Shown: positions 5,727-12,287 of the stretch, in pieces | Layout: each line of letters starts with the position of its first letter | Numbering within the stretch: position 1 is the stretch's first letter | Translations under genes and position numbers: made by a program | NCBI GenBank assembly: GCA_030596385.1 | Contig: JAUVKD010000002.1 | Span: forward strand, 1-12,287 | Source: Methanosarcinaceae archaeon | GTDB lineage: Archaea > Halobacteriota > Methanosarcinia > Methanosarcinales > Methanosarcinaceae | Length of the DNA: 12,287 bases | Direction: 5' to 3' | Notes under the pieces: generated by a model | Database searches by the model: none | The model's input: only the letters and a program-made list of their open reading frames with translations | What the model was told of the DNA's origin: nothing

Positions 5727-5740
5727 TAACTTATATATCA
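5727..5740 (+). promoter_or_regulatory. TATA box of the cobamide operon
   Basis: AACTTATATATCAT contains a strong TATA box about 30 bases before the cobD ATG at 5765. Initiation near 5757-5760 would make the message almost leaderless, consistent with the lack of a Shine-Dalgarno site. It is the only good promoter seen for the five-gene run. Confidence 0.6.
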
Positions 5741-5764
5741 TCCCTGCATTAAATATCCCATGAA

Positions 5765-7264
5765 ATGCCAGAAAAATACCGCACATTCCCCCTGAAAAGC
5801 AACATACAAAACCTCATACCCAGCACCCACGGCGGGCTCATAAAAAAGATCGCACAACAGCACGGTATTCGGGAACAAGAAATTCTAGACCTTAGCGCAA
5901 GCCTTAATCCAACAGGAAGTCCTTTTGAGTATCCTGCAATTAATCCCTACTTGAACCTACAGAATATATTGCAAAAAGCGATTAAGCAAACCAGCCATTA
6001 TCCTGACAACAGATACATAGAATTCAGGACTGCTGCAGCACAATTCATTGGTAACAGAGTCCAGCCTGATAACATAATTCCGGGTAATGGTTCATCAGAA
6101 GTAATACGTCTTGTTGTTGAATGTGTCATTGAAAAAGATGACATAGTACTAATCCCACAGCCCACATTTGCCGAATACGAACAGCAATGCAGGATATTCG
6201 GGGCAAATATCATTCACACCAGCCAATATGACATCACCAATATCACAGACGACCTGCTTGAAAAATCGAGTATACTATTTGTATGCAATCCAAACAATCC
6301 CACCGGGACACTGATCTTGCGGAAAGATATGCAGGTTCTTGCGAAACGGTGTGAAAAAAACAGGACCCTCCTTTTTGTTGACGAGGCATTTATCGAACTA
6401 TCCGACCCCACCCAGAGTATTGCGGATATTGCAGCAGGGAACGATTATGTATTCGTGCTTCGTTCACTCACCAAATCCTTCGCAATACCAGGTATAAGAA
6501 TAGGGTTCGGGGTCGCATCCCTGAAAATGACAACAATTCTTGATGCTGCAAGACTTCCATGGAACCTCGGATCCATTCCGGATGCGGTAGGCACTGAACT
6601 TCTAAACATGAACGGGGGTTACAACAGCCCTTATTTCATAAGATCACGGAAATTGATCAAAAAAGAACGGGAATATCTTACACAACGAATTTCCGACATA
6701 CGCGGGCTTTCACCAGTATCAAGCAATGTTAACTACATATTAGTAGATGTAAGTGATTTCCTGATGGATTCGGTCGAACTCACACAGCGTCTGGCATCCC
6801 ACGGCATACTTATCAGGGATTGCAGTTCATTTCACTCATTTGAAAATGATCATGTCCGGATCGCAGTACGGACGCGGGATGAAAATGACAGGTTCATAGA
6901 AATGTTCGGGGAAGTGCTGAACGAATGGGCCAAACAGCACGCTGAAGAAAAACTTAAAAACACATTGGAAGCCGTTGCCAGTGGGACACACACAGGAAGA
7001 GACACATGTGAATATTACCCCTGCCACTTTAAAGAGCAGGACTGCACCTTTTGTTTCTGCCCATTTTATGCATGTGAAAATGAACGCACAGGTGGTAAGT
7101 GGATAGAACGCTCAAGTGGCGGCAGGGTATGGAGTTGTGTGGATTGCCACATAATACACAAACCTGAGGTTGCACAACGTATACTTGACATTCTCATGGA
7201 AAACGGGGACACTGAAAACAACTTAAAAAAAGCATGGGATCTGGTAATGGAGCCGCTTTTATGA
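5765..7264 (+). CDS. cobD: Threonine-phosphate decarboxylase CobD with C-terminal Cys-rich domain
   Basis: A 499-residue PLP enzyme that makes (R)-1-amino-2-propanol O-2-phosphate from L-threonine phosphate, the linker arm of cobamides. Residues about 20-385 are a class I/II aminotransferase fold: ASLNPTG near the start, PGNGSSEVI, NPNNPTG, FVDEAFIEL, and the SLTKSFAIPG block with PLP lysine 237. Bacterial CobD is about 360 residues; here about 100 more carry a Cys-rich domain with Cys415, 420, 427, 430, 432, 437, 458 and 461 plus nearby His, suited to bind zinc or an iron-sulphur cluster. From memory, the M. mazei homologue of this extended type was reported to be also an L-threonine kinase; no separate kinase gene is visible here. 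It is the first gene of the operon, and its stop overlaps the cbiB start. Confidence 0.93.
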   Translation: MPEKYRTFPLKSNIQNLIPSTHGGLIKKIAQQHGIREQEILDLSASLNPTGSPFEYPAINPYLNLQNILQKAIKQTSHYPDNRYIEFRTAAAQFIGNRVQPDNIIPGNGSSEVIRLVVECVIEKDDIVLIPQPTFAEYEQQCRIFGANIIHTSQYDITNITDDLLEKSSILFVCNPNNPTGTLILRKDMQVLAKRCEKNRTLLFVDEAFIELSDPTQSIADIAAGNDYVFVLRSLTKSFAIPGIRIGFGVASLKMTTILDAARLPWNLGSIPDAVGTELLNMNGGYNSPYFIRSRKLIKKEREYLTQRISDIRGLSPVSSNVNYILVDVSDFLMDSVELTQRLASHGILIRDCSSFHSFENDHVRIAVRTRDENDRFIEMFGEVLNEWAKQHAEEKLKNTLEAVASGTHTGRDTCEYYPCHFKEQDCTFCFCPFYACENERTGGKWIERSSGGRVWSCVDCHIIHKPEVAQRILDILMENGDTENNLKKAWDLVMEPLL

Positions 7265-8259
7265 TAATTACTCCTATACCGGATACAGGTGACCTGTTTT
7301 CCATTCTTTTGCTTGCATTTGCATTCGACATCATGATTGGTGAACCACCAGCAGCACTTCATCCGGTCGTCTGGATCGGAAAAGTGATCGATATACTCAA
7401 GAATGCTGCGCCGGTTGCACACAGGAAAATCTACGGTATATTCCTTGCAATGGCCACAATCACTTTTGCATCCGGTATCGGATATCTGGCAATGGTAATA
7501 TCGCTTAATCCGGCTGTGCCACAAACTCTTGGGTATCTTATAGCAGCCTATTTTCTAAAATCAACATTTTCGATTCGAAGTTTACTTGCACCTGCCCAAA
7601 AGATACATGATGACCTTGTGAATGAAAATCTGAAAAGTGCCCGCTCAAAACTTCCGATATATGTAAGCAGGAATACTTCTAAACTCAATACCGGACAGAT
7701 ATCATCCGCTGTCATTGAATCTCTGTCAGAGAACTTTGTTGATGGATTATTAAGTCCGATATTTTACTATGTCCTACTAGGACCATTCGGACTTGTTGGC
7801 GCATATGTCTACAAAGCCGTGAACACACTTGACTCAATGGTTGGATACAGGGATACTACTCACCTGGAACTGGGCTTTTTCTCTGCAAAGTTGGATGATG
7901 TTCTAAACTGGATACCTGCGCGCGTATCTGTGTTATTCATCGCAATAGCGGCATTGTTTGTAGGCATATCTGTAAATGGGGGCAGGATGGCAGGTTTTGC
8001 CCGTGCCATTAAAAGTGCAAAAGTTGAAGGACACAATACGCCATCCCCGAATTCTGGATACCCTATTGCAGCCGCATCAGGTGCGCTTGGAACACGTCTT
8101 GAAAAGCCAGGCACCTATATCATTGGAGATCGATACATACAACCGGAACCTAAAGATATAAAAAGAGCATCGCAGTTAATAGGAACTGCTTCACTTTTAT
8201 CAGTTGCCGTGTTCTGTGTTTCCATTTATATATTTGCAAATATATTAAATATATATTAA
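7261..8259 (+). CDS. cbiB: Adenosylcobinamide-phosphate synthase CbiB
   Basis: A 332-residue membrane protein that joins aminopropanol phosphate to adenosylcobyric acid. Family blocks are FDIMIGEPPAALHPVVWIGK (22-41), then in the middle IESLSENFVDG...SPIFYY, NTLDSMVGYRD, and near the end NSGYPIAAASGALG with a final GTYIIGD. Several hydrophobic segments (about 11-26, 60-80, 87-100, 170-190, 230-250, 310-330) fit a multi-span membrane enzyme. ATG 7261 overlaps the cobD stop (ATGA) and has GGAG (7249-7252) 8 bases upstream. An in-frame ATG at 7234 would add nine residues inside cobD and is less likely. Confidence 0.93.
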   Translation: MIITPIPDTGDLFSILLLAFAFDIMIGEPPAALHPVVWIGKVIDILKNAAPVAHRKIYGIFLAMATITFASGIGYLAMVISLNPAVPQTLGYLIAAYFLKSTFSIRSLLAPAQKIHDDLVNENLKSARSKLPIYVSRNTSKLNTGQISSAVIESLSENFVDGLLSPIFYYVLLGPFGLVGAYVYKAVNTLDSMVGYRDTTHLELGFFSAKLDDVLNWIPARVSVLFIAIAALFVGISVNGGRMAGFARAIKSAKVEGHNTPSPNSGYPIAAASGALGTRLEKPGTYIIGDRYIQPEPKDIKRASQLIGTASLLSVAVFCVSIYIFANILNIY

Positions 8260-8297
8260 ATGAATATAACTAATATTAACATCTATGAGTGATCATC

Positions 8298-8912
8298 ATG
8301 AAATTATCAGAAATCAAATCCAGAGATTACAAAGGCGATCAACCCAATGAACCGGAAGGGGAGATCACACACGATATACTTGACATATTAGAAGATGACG
8401 GCATAACAGTTGATGTGCTACTGGACACTGCAATGAAATTGTACTTCCCGCATCCTGGTATTGAAACACAGGAATTGGCTGAAAACAGATTTAGAAAAGA
8501 ATTGAAGATCGCATTATCCGACCCGAATCTTTGCATTCTGATATATTCAGGTATTTTGCTTGAGCGTGAAGGAATGGCAGGGACACTGCCGAATATCAGC
8601 GCAAGTTCATACGAAAAAGACCTGACATTTATAATAGCTGATGAGGTCATCGGCATGAGTATAGCAAAGTATATCAGCGGTGACAAAGGCATGTTCGAGT
8701 ATGTAAGGTTTGATAAAGAAAAACCCGGGATACTCTCAAAAATGGGACCGTTTATGGACGATGTGATTGCCGGAGTGATCGGCGGAGTGTCTGCTAACAT
8801 GTACACAAGAGGCATGGCAGAAGCGGGCATAAATGAAGATAATGAAATAAAAGACGAACCAGAAAAAAAGAAAAAATACAGCAGTGATATTGGCGGTGTG
8901 ATAGCCGGATGA
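8298..8912 (+). CDS. cobZ: CobZ, phosphatase of cobamide assembly (PgpA-like fold)
   Basis: A 204-residue protein resembling the PgpA phosphatase family: ADEVIGM (114-120), RFDKEKPG (137-144) and MDDVIAGVIGG (153-163) carry the acidic residues expected to bind metal. In M. mazei, CobZ replaces bacterial CobC by dephosphorylating alpha-ribazole 5'-phosphate or adenosylcobalamin phosphate. The cobamide neighbours make CobZ much likelier than a phospholipid phosphatase. The C-terminal 25 residues are a charged Lys/Glu tail ending DIGGVIAG. ATG 8298 is chosen because GAGTGATC just upstream mimics the usual GGTGAT site; a GTG at 8289 falls within that site. The stop overlaps the cobS start (ATGA). 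Confidence 0.88.
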   Translation: MKLSEIKSRDYKGDQPNEPEGEITHDILDILEDDGITVDVLLDTAMKLYFPHPGIETQELAENRFRKELKIALSDPNLCILIYSGILLEREGMAGTLPNISASSYEKDLTFIIADEVIGMSIAKYISGDKGMFEYVRFDKEKPGILSKMGPFMDDVIAGVIGGVSANMYTRGMAEAGINEDNEIKDEPEKKKKYSSDIGGVIAG

Positions 8913-9739
8913 GTGCGTTTTTGCTTGCAGTACGATCAGGTTTTGGATTCCTTTCGACTATTCCGGTAGGGATTACAATGGAAGGACTTGATGAATTGAT
9001 GAAGAGAAGTTATCTTTTCGTATTCGTAGGCGCTGTACTTGGCCTGATCATTGGTGCATCTGCCTTTGTGTTTGAGATAATTTTTCCACCGCAGATCAGT
9101 GCTGTTTTTATCATAGTATCTATCTATTACCTCACAGGCTTAAATCATCTGGACGGCCTTGCAGATTTTGGTGATGGTGCAACAGCACATGGTTCGCTGG
9201 AGAAGAAGATCAACGCTTTAAAGGACATGTCGCTTGGGGTTGGTGGTGTGGCATATACCGTAATCATACTTATTGCGCTGTATGCATCCATAACAACACT
9301 GCAAAACGAGGCTGTATTGCTGCATTATATAGGAATTGATGCGGCAACAGTTGTTTTTGTGACCATGTTCATTGCAGAGGTTAGCGCAAAACAGGCAATG
9401 CTCACAATAGCCGCATTCGGAAAGCCCATTCATGAGGGTCTGGGATCAATGGCAATAAACAATACAAACATGTCGAAATTTACAATAGGATTGTTATTCA
9501 GCGCTCTTATTTGTATGCTTGCGTCCGGTATTATCGGATATTTGGCCGTAGGATTTTTGGCACTTTTTGCATCCATTATATCTGCACTTGTTATACTGAA
9601 CATTTCCAACCGCCATTTTGGCGGTATTAACGGGGATTGCATAGGTACAGCAAATGAGATCGGGCGTATAATAGCAGTAATGTCGATCGTTGTCATGCTG
9701 CGAAATGGCATGGAGATATTTTCATGGACGCTATTGTAA
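8909..9739 (+). CDS. cobS: Adenosylcobinamide-GDP ribazoletransferase CobS
   Basis: A 276-residue integral membrane enzyme that condenses adenosylcobinamide-GDP with alpha-ribazole phosphate to close the lower loop of the cobamide. The signature LNHLDGLADFGDG (78-90) holds the acidic residues Asp82, Asp86 and Asp89 that bind metal. RSGFGFLSTIPVG near the N-terminus and HFGGINGDCIGTANEIGR near the C-terminus are typical of the family. Five to seven hydrophobic segments are visible. It starts in an ATGA overlap with cobZ and overlaps cobY by 16 bases, so translation is coupled on both sides. Confidence 0.93.
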   Translation: MSAFLLAVRSGFGFLSTIPVGITMEGLDELMKRSYLFVFVGAVLGLIIGASAFVFEIIFPPQISAVFIIVSIYYLTGLNHLDGLADFGDGATAHGSLEKKINALKDMSLGVGGVAYTVIILIALYASITTLQNEAVLLHYIGIDAATVVFVTMFIAEVSAKQAMLTIAAFGKPIHEGLGSMAINNTNMSKFTIGLLFSALICMLASGIIGYLAVGFLALFASIISALVILNISNRHFGGINGDCIGTANEIGRIIAVMSIVVMLRNGMEIFSWTLL

Positions 9740-10326
9740 TGGCAGGTGGTCTGGGCAAAAGACTTGGTATGGGTGAGAAACCATGTATTAAGGTCATGGG
9801 CAAACCTCTTATATGTTATGTGTTGGATACACTTGAAGAATCGAAGAAAATAGAACGTATTTTCGTGGCTGTATCACCTGCTACACCAAAAACCGGGACA
9901 GTTGTGTTGAACAATTATAGGGGGCGTATTAAGGTTATCAGGACTGCCGGAGGAAATTATGTAGGAGATATGGTGTGTGCTGTTGAGAGTGCAGGCATTA
10001 TTGAGCCGGTTTTAATTATTATGTCTGATCTGCCGCTTATCAGTCCTGCCCTGGTCGATTCGATTATCAGTGAATATGAAAAATGTGGCAGGCCCGCAAT
10101 GTCAGTGCATGTCCCGATCTCTATTTGCAGGAGTCTTGGTATCAGGCCGGATACCGTGTTCAACAGGAATGGGAACCTGATTGTTCCTACCGGTATAAAT
10201 ATACTGGATGGAAAGAATATACAGCAAGAGCAGGAAGATTTCAATCTAATTCTTGAGATTCCGGAACTTGCGTTGAACATAAATATGGTAGACGATATAA
10301 AACGATGTGAGGATTTGTTGAAATAG
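9724..10326 (+). CDS. cobY: GTP:adenosylcobinamide-phosphate guanylyltransferase CobY
   Basis: A 200-residue nucleotidyltransferase that activates adenosylcobinamide phosphate with GTP; CobY is the archaeal replacement for bacterial CobU. The N-terminal MAGGLGKRLGMGEKPCIKV (6-24) is the nucleotide-binding motif of the family, and IIMSDLPLI supplies the metal-binding Asp region. Length matches known archaeal CobY (about 196). GGAGAT (9712-9717) inside cobS lies 6 bases before the ATG. It is the last gene of the operon, ending about 78 bases before the MNT gene. Confidence 0.92.
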   Translation: MDAIVMAGGLGKRLGMGEKPCIKVMGKPLICYVLDTLEESKKIERIFVAVSPATPKTGTVVLNNYRGRIKVIRTAGGNYVGDMVCAVESAGIIEPVLIIMSDLPLISPALVDSIISEYEKCGRPAMSVHVPISICRSLGIRPDTVFNRNGNLIVPTGINILDGKNIQQEQEDFNLILEIPELALNINMVDDIKRCEDLLK

Positions 10327-10359
10327 TCGATTAATGTCTACTTCTTTTGGTGATTATCG

Positions 10360-10370
10360 TTTAAAGTATC
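10360..10370 (+). promoter_or_regulatory. Weak TATA-like element before the MNT gene
   Basis: TTTAAAGTATC lies about 35 bases before the MNT start, in the short gap after cobY, which would allow a leader of roughly 20 bases. The match is moderate. Confidence 0.3.
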
Positions 10371-10404
10371 AAGTCAAAATTTGTGTTTTGCGCATATTTT
10401 ACAT

Positions 10405-10692
10405 ATGAGACGGGAACAAGCACTAAAACTTTTACGTGAGCATAAGCAGGAGTTCGAAGAACAATATGGTTTCACCCGGCTGGGAATCTTCGGCTCGGTA
10501 GCAAGAGATGAAGCGGTTGGTAGCAGCGATGTAGATGTCGTTGTTGAAATGACACCCGATATGTTTGCAAAAGCAAGCCTAAAAGATGAACTTGAAACGA
10601 TCCTCAAGACAAATGTCGATGTGGTGCATTACTGGCGCCGCATGAATCACTATCTAAAAAAAAGCATTGACAGGGAGGCGCACTATGTATGA
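10405..10692 (+). CDS. mntA: MntA-like minimal nucleotidyltransferase (antitoxin)
   Basis: A 95-residue minimal nucleotidyltransferase with an intact catalytic pattern: GSVARDE (30-36), SDVDVVVE (41-48) with Asp42 and Asp44, and third Asp at VDVV (Asp72). In characterised HEPN/MNT pairs, this enzyme neutralises its HepT toxin by adding AMP to a tyrosine beside the HEPN active site. ATG 10405 is chosen; a TTG at 10381 would add eight atypical residues. The partner gene starts 13 bases downstream. It may instead belong to the decayed restriction locus as an accessory pair. Confidence 0.85.
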   Translation: MRREQALKLLREHKQEFEEQYGFTRLGIFGSVARDEAVGSSDVDVVVEMTPDMFAKASLKDELETILKTNVDVVHYWRRMNHYLKKSIDREAHYV

Positions 10693-10705
10693 TTAAGAGT
10701 TACTA

Positions 10706-11074
10706 ATGGAAAAGCTTGAACAGATCGATGAGGCGTTAGCGGGAATTGAGTGGCACTTTCCCAGTATCGGTTCGCCCGACGATTTCATTGACAGTGCTAA
10801 CGGGTTGGACCTGCTGGAAAAGATCACAATCACGCTAATACCCATCGGGGAAAATTTTAAACTGATGGACAGAGACACCGAAGGGAAAAAACTTGCTCAA
10901 CGTTATCCGGATGTAAACTGGTCTGGCATCAAAGGTGTTGGTGACATCCTCTCACGCGAGTACTTTTATATAGACGCCGAGGAAATATTCAATATTTGCA
11001 CTGACAACCTGGCACCTTTGCGCAGGGCAGTACGTGATATGATTAAGGAGTTGAAAAATGGCAATTCACCCTGA
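10706..11074 (+). CDS. hepT: HepT-like HEPN protein with degenerate RX4H active site
   Basis: A 122-residue HEPN (DUF86/HepT) protein partnered with the upstream MNT. The family outline is clear: SPDDFIDSANGLDLLEKI, IPIGENFK, and YPDVNWSGIKG before the catalytic region. That region normally reads GxRDxxxHxYF; here it is GVGDILSREYF (77-87), so catalytic Arg is Gly79 and catalytic His is Arg84. Each can be explained by one base change (CGT to GGT, CAC to CGC). Tyr86, the residue AMPylated in studied systems, is kept. It is therefore probably inactive as an RNase. The gene's end overlaps the start of a restriction-enzyme remnant by 17 bases, showing it was part of that operon. Confidence 0.85.
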   Translation: MEKLEQIDEALAGIEWHFPSIGSPDDFIDSANGLDLLEKITITLIPIGENFKLMDRDTEGKKLAQRYPDVNWSGIKGVGDILSREYFYIDAEEIFNICTDNLAPLRRAVRDMIKELKNGNSP

Positions 11075-11378
11075 TTTCCCCTCATCTCCTTACAGAATTT
11101 TAAACCCGGATATTCGCTGACTTCCGGCTTATGAAGCACTCAGGGAATCAAGTTATGATAAACTCCTGCCTCCTCTGGTACATGAACTGCGTAAAAAGAT
11201 AAAAACATGGCATGACAGCAGCAATTCCCGCTCTTTGATTTTGCTTATATCAAATCTATCAGAAATTACACCGTCGCTCACTATCGATTTGCTTTATGAT
11301 GTAGCAATTAAAAGTACGTTATATCATAAAATTATCACGAAATGTCAAACAAATAAGCATTCTCTTGTATGCGTTTAA
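11058..11378 (+). pseudogene. Remnant of restriction helicase (Res) N-terminus
   Basis: From ATG 11058 the reading is MAIHPDFPSSPYRILNPDIR, then TGA at 11118, then LPAYEALRESSYDK, LPPLVHELRKKIKTWHDS. This is the N-terminal pattern of DEAD/DEAH restriction endonucleases of the large Res type, where the stop position is normally Trp (TGG to TGA). Similarity ends near 11218, and the frame closes at 11378 with nothing recognisable. The helicase and nuclease domains, which make up most of the roughly 900-residue family, are gone. Its start overlaps the HEPN gene, as in MNT-HEPN-Res operons. Confidence 0.75.
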
Positions 11379-11386
11379 AGTCATAA

Positions 11387-11665
11387 CGTGAGTCGCTGAG
11401 GCTTGATGACTTTCTGGATTTCATCAGGTGCTACAACCCGGAGAACCGTCATGAACGGCAGGAGACTGAGTGCTTCAAATCTTATTCTTATAATGAACTC
11501 ATGCAGAGAGACAAGGTTAGTCTTGACATCTTCTGGCTGAAGGACGAAAGTCTTGAGGATTCCGAGAATCTCCCTGATCCTAACTTAATTGCACAGGAAA
11601 TAATGGAAAATCTTGGAGATGCACTGTAACAATTCAGTGGTATCTATGAAGAATTGGAATCGTGA
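11387..11665 (+). pseudogene. C-terminal fragment of an HsdM-type DNA methylase
   Basis: The frame from 11387 reads LDDFLDFIRCYNPENRHER, then SYNELMQRDKVSLDIFWL, LKDESLEDSENLPDPN and IAQEIMENLGDAL, which is the standard C-terminus of type I restriction N6-adenine methylases. TAA at 11627 interrupts it; in the same frame QFSGIYEELES follows to a TGA at 11663, which is how intact relatives end, so the TAA is a nonsense mutation. No catalytic motif (NPPF/Y) remains. Finding the methylase tail after the Res head implies rearrangement as well as deletion. Confidence 0.78.
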
Positions 11666-11891
11666 GCAGTAGCAGATTATCAACATATTTTATTAGGATA
11701 GTCGTAACCATAAAAACATGCGTGGGATGATTTTTAATCACACATTCCAAACAAAAATGAATATTGTATAAAATCTACTGGTTTTTTCATCACTTGGGAT
11801 GCAATGAAAAGCATTAAATCCAAAGTTAGATATGTTGTGGTCAGGTATTATTCATAAATATGACAATAACACATAATCAGAGGACCTCTTT

Positions 11892-12287
11892 ATGCCAATT
11901 ATAACTTTGCAATACGATGATATGGAAAAACTCACTCGTGCAGACAAGGATACGATTATCGATCGCGTGCCCATGATCGGGGCTGATATTGAGCGTATTG
12001 AAGAAGAGTCAATTGATATTGAATTCTTTCCAGACAGGCCGGACCTGTATAGTGTTGAGGGAGTCGCACGCGCAATGAGGGGATTTCTGGACATTGAGAC
12101 GGGTTTTTGTGATTATGAAGTGAGATCTTCTGGTGTGGAGATTACGCTGGACAAGGAAATCGAGGATATCCGGCCTGTTCTTGGGTGTGCGGTTGTGAGG
12201 AATATCAAGTTTGATGATAATTCTATAAAATCACTCATGGACTTGCAGGAGGACCTTCATTGGGGACTTGGACGTGATCGCAAGAAG
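11892..12287 (+). CDS. pheT: Phenylalanyl-tRNA synthetase beta subunit (5' part)
   Basis: The first 132 codons run off the window end. The start [14 protein letters not shown] and the block [23 protein letters not shown] are characteristic of archaeal/eukaryal-type PheRS beta subunits. This subunit pairs with PheS to charge tRNA-Phe. AGAGGA (11879-11884) precedes ATG 11892 by 7 bases. An AT-rich stretch near 11848-11860 (ATTCATAAATATG) may hold the promoter. The gene is transcribed away from the decayed defence locus and is a core gene marking the end of the variable stretch. Confidence 0.9.
   Translation, partial: MPIITLQYDDMEKLTRADKDTIIDRVPMIGADIERIEEESIDIEFFPDRPDLYSVEGVARAMRGFLDIETGFCDYEVRSSGVEITLDKEIEDIRPVLGCAVVRNIKFDDNSIKSLMDLQEDLHWGLGRDRKK

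Larger units (their letters stand above)
5465..5764. other. Divergent intergenic region between tRNA-Trp and cobD
   Basis: It holds promoters for both flanking genes (listed separately). It also contains a 10-bp perfect inverted repeat, AACCACAGAT at 5571-5580 and its complement at 5607-5616, around a 26-base loop. The last 100 bases are A-rich. A 60-codon TTG ORF at 5474-5656 is open but lies over the tRNA promoter and the inverted repeat and has no ribosome site, so I do not call it. Confidence 0.55.

Noticed and set aside
5640..5764. Cobalamin riboswitch before cobD
   Set aside because: The TATA box at 5727-5740 leaves a leader of only a few bases, and no B12-box-like sequence is visible.
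8298..8912. Phosphatidylglycerophosphatase A as the function of the PgpA-like gene
   Set aside because: The fold family is the same, but its place inside the cobamide operon and the known CobZ of M. mazei make the cobamide role far likelier.
8339..9711. Minus-strand ORFs within cobZ and cobS
   Set aside because: Both plus-strand genes are strongly conserved; the opposite frames show no motifs.

Overview
The window looks like the chromosome of a methanogen-type euryarchaeon, most likely order Methanosarcinales. The evidence is: an archaeal-only gene set (HerA ATPase, DUF357, DUF555/UPF0212, CobY, CobZ, archaeal-type PheT); TATA-box promoters, some apparently leaderless; GGTGAT-type ribosome binding sites; and a tRNA-Trp whose intron is itself a box C/D guide RNA. 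The cobamide genes match the cobD/cbiB/cobZ/cobS/cobY set known from Methanosarcina mazei. Genus cannot be fixed from sequence alone; the DNA is moderately AT-rich.

Layout. 1-57 is the tail of an unknown gene, followed by a hairpin terminator. 154-498 holds three copies of a roughly 112-bp inverted-repeat element (MITE-like); the last copy is bounded by an 8-bp target duplication. 545-988 encodes a small protein resembling the papain-like C-terminal domain of MOA-type lectins. 1338-3289 is a HerA-type DNA translocase gene followed closely by a DUF357 gene. 3290-3767 is a long AT-rich, possibly structured leader. 3768-5096 carries DUF555 and a PfkB-family kinase, separated by a perfect 32-bp palindrome built from a hexamer repeat. 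5269-5464 (minus strand) is tRNA-Trp with a 122-nt intron.

5765-10326 is a tightly packed, translationally coupled operon for assembling the lower half of a cobamide. CobD makes aminopropanol phosphate, CbiB attaches it, CobY activates the product with GTP, CobS joins alpha-ribazole phosphate, and CobZ removes the last phosphate.

10405-11665 is a decaying defence island. It contains an intact MNT nucleotidyltransferase, a HEPN partner that has lost both catalytic residues of its RX4H motif, a restriction-helicase N-terminus with a nonsense codon, and a C-terminal fragment of an HsdM-type methylase that also carries a nonsense codon. The window ends inside pheT.

The most interesting items are the catalytically dead HEPN protein beside an intact MNT, the tRNA-Trp intron whose two guide elements can be read out as predicting methylation of C34 and C39, the MITE family next to the papain-like gene, and the palindromic or structured non-coding stretches around DUF555. 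I do not see a clearly new multi-gene system.
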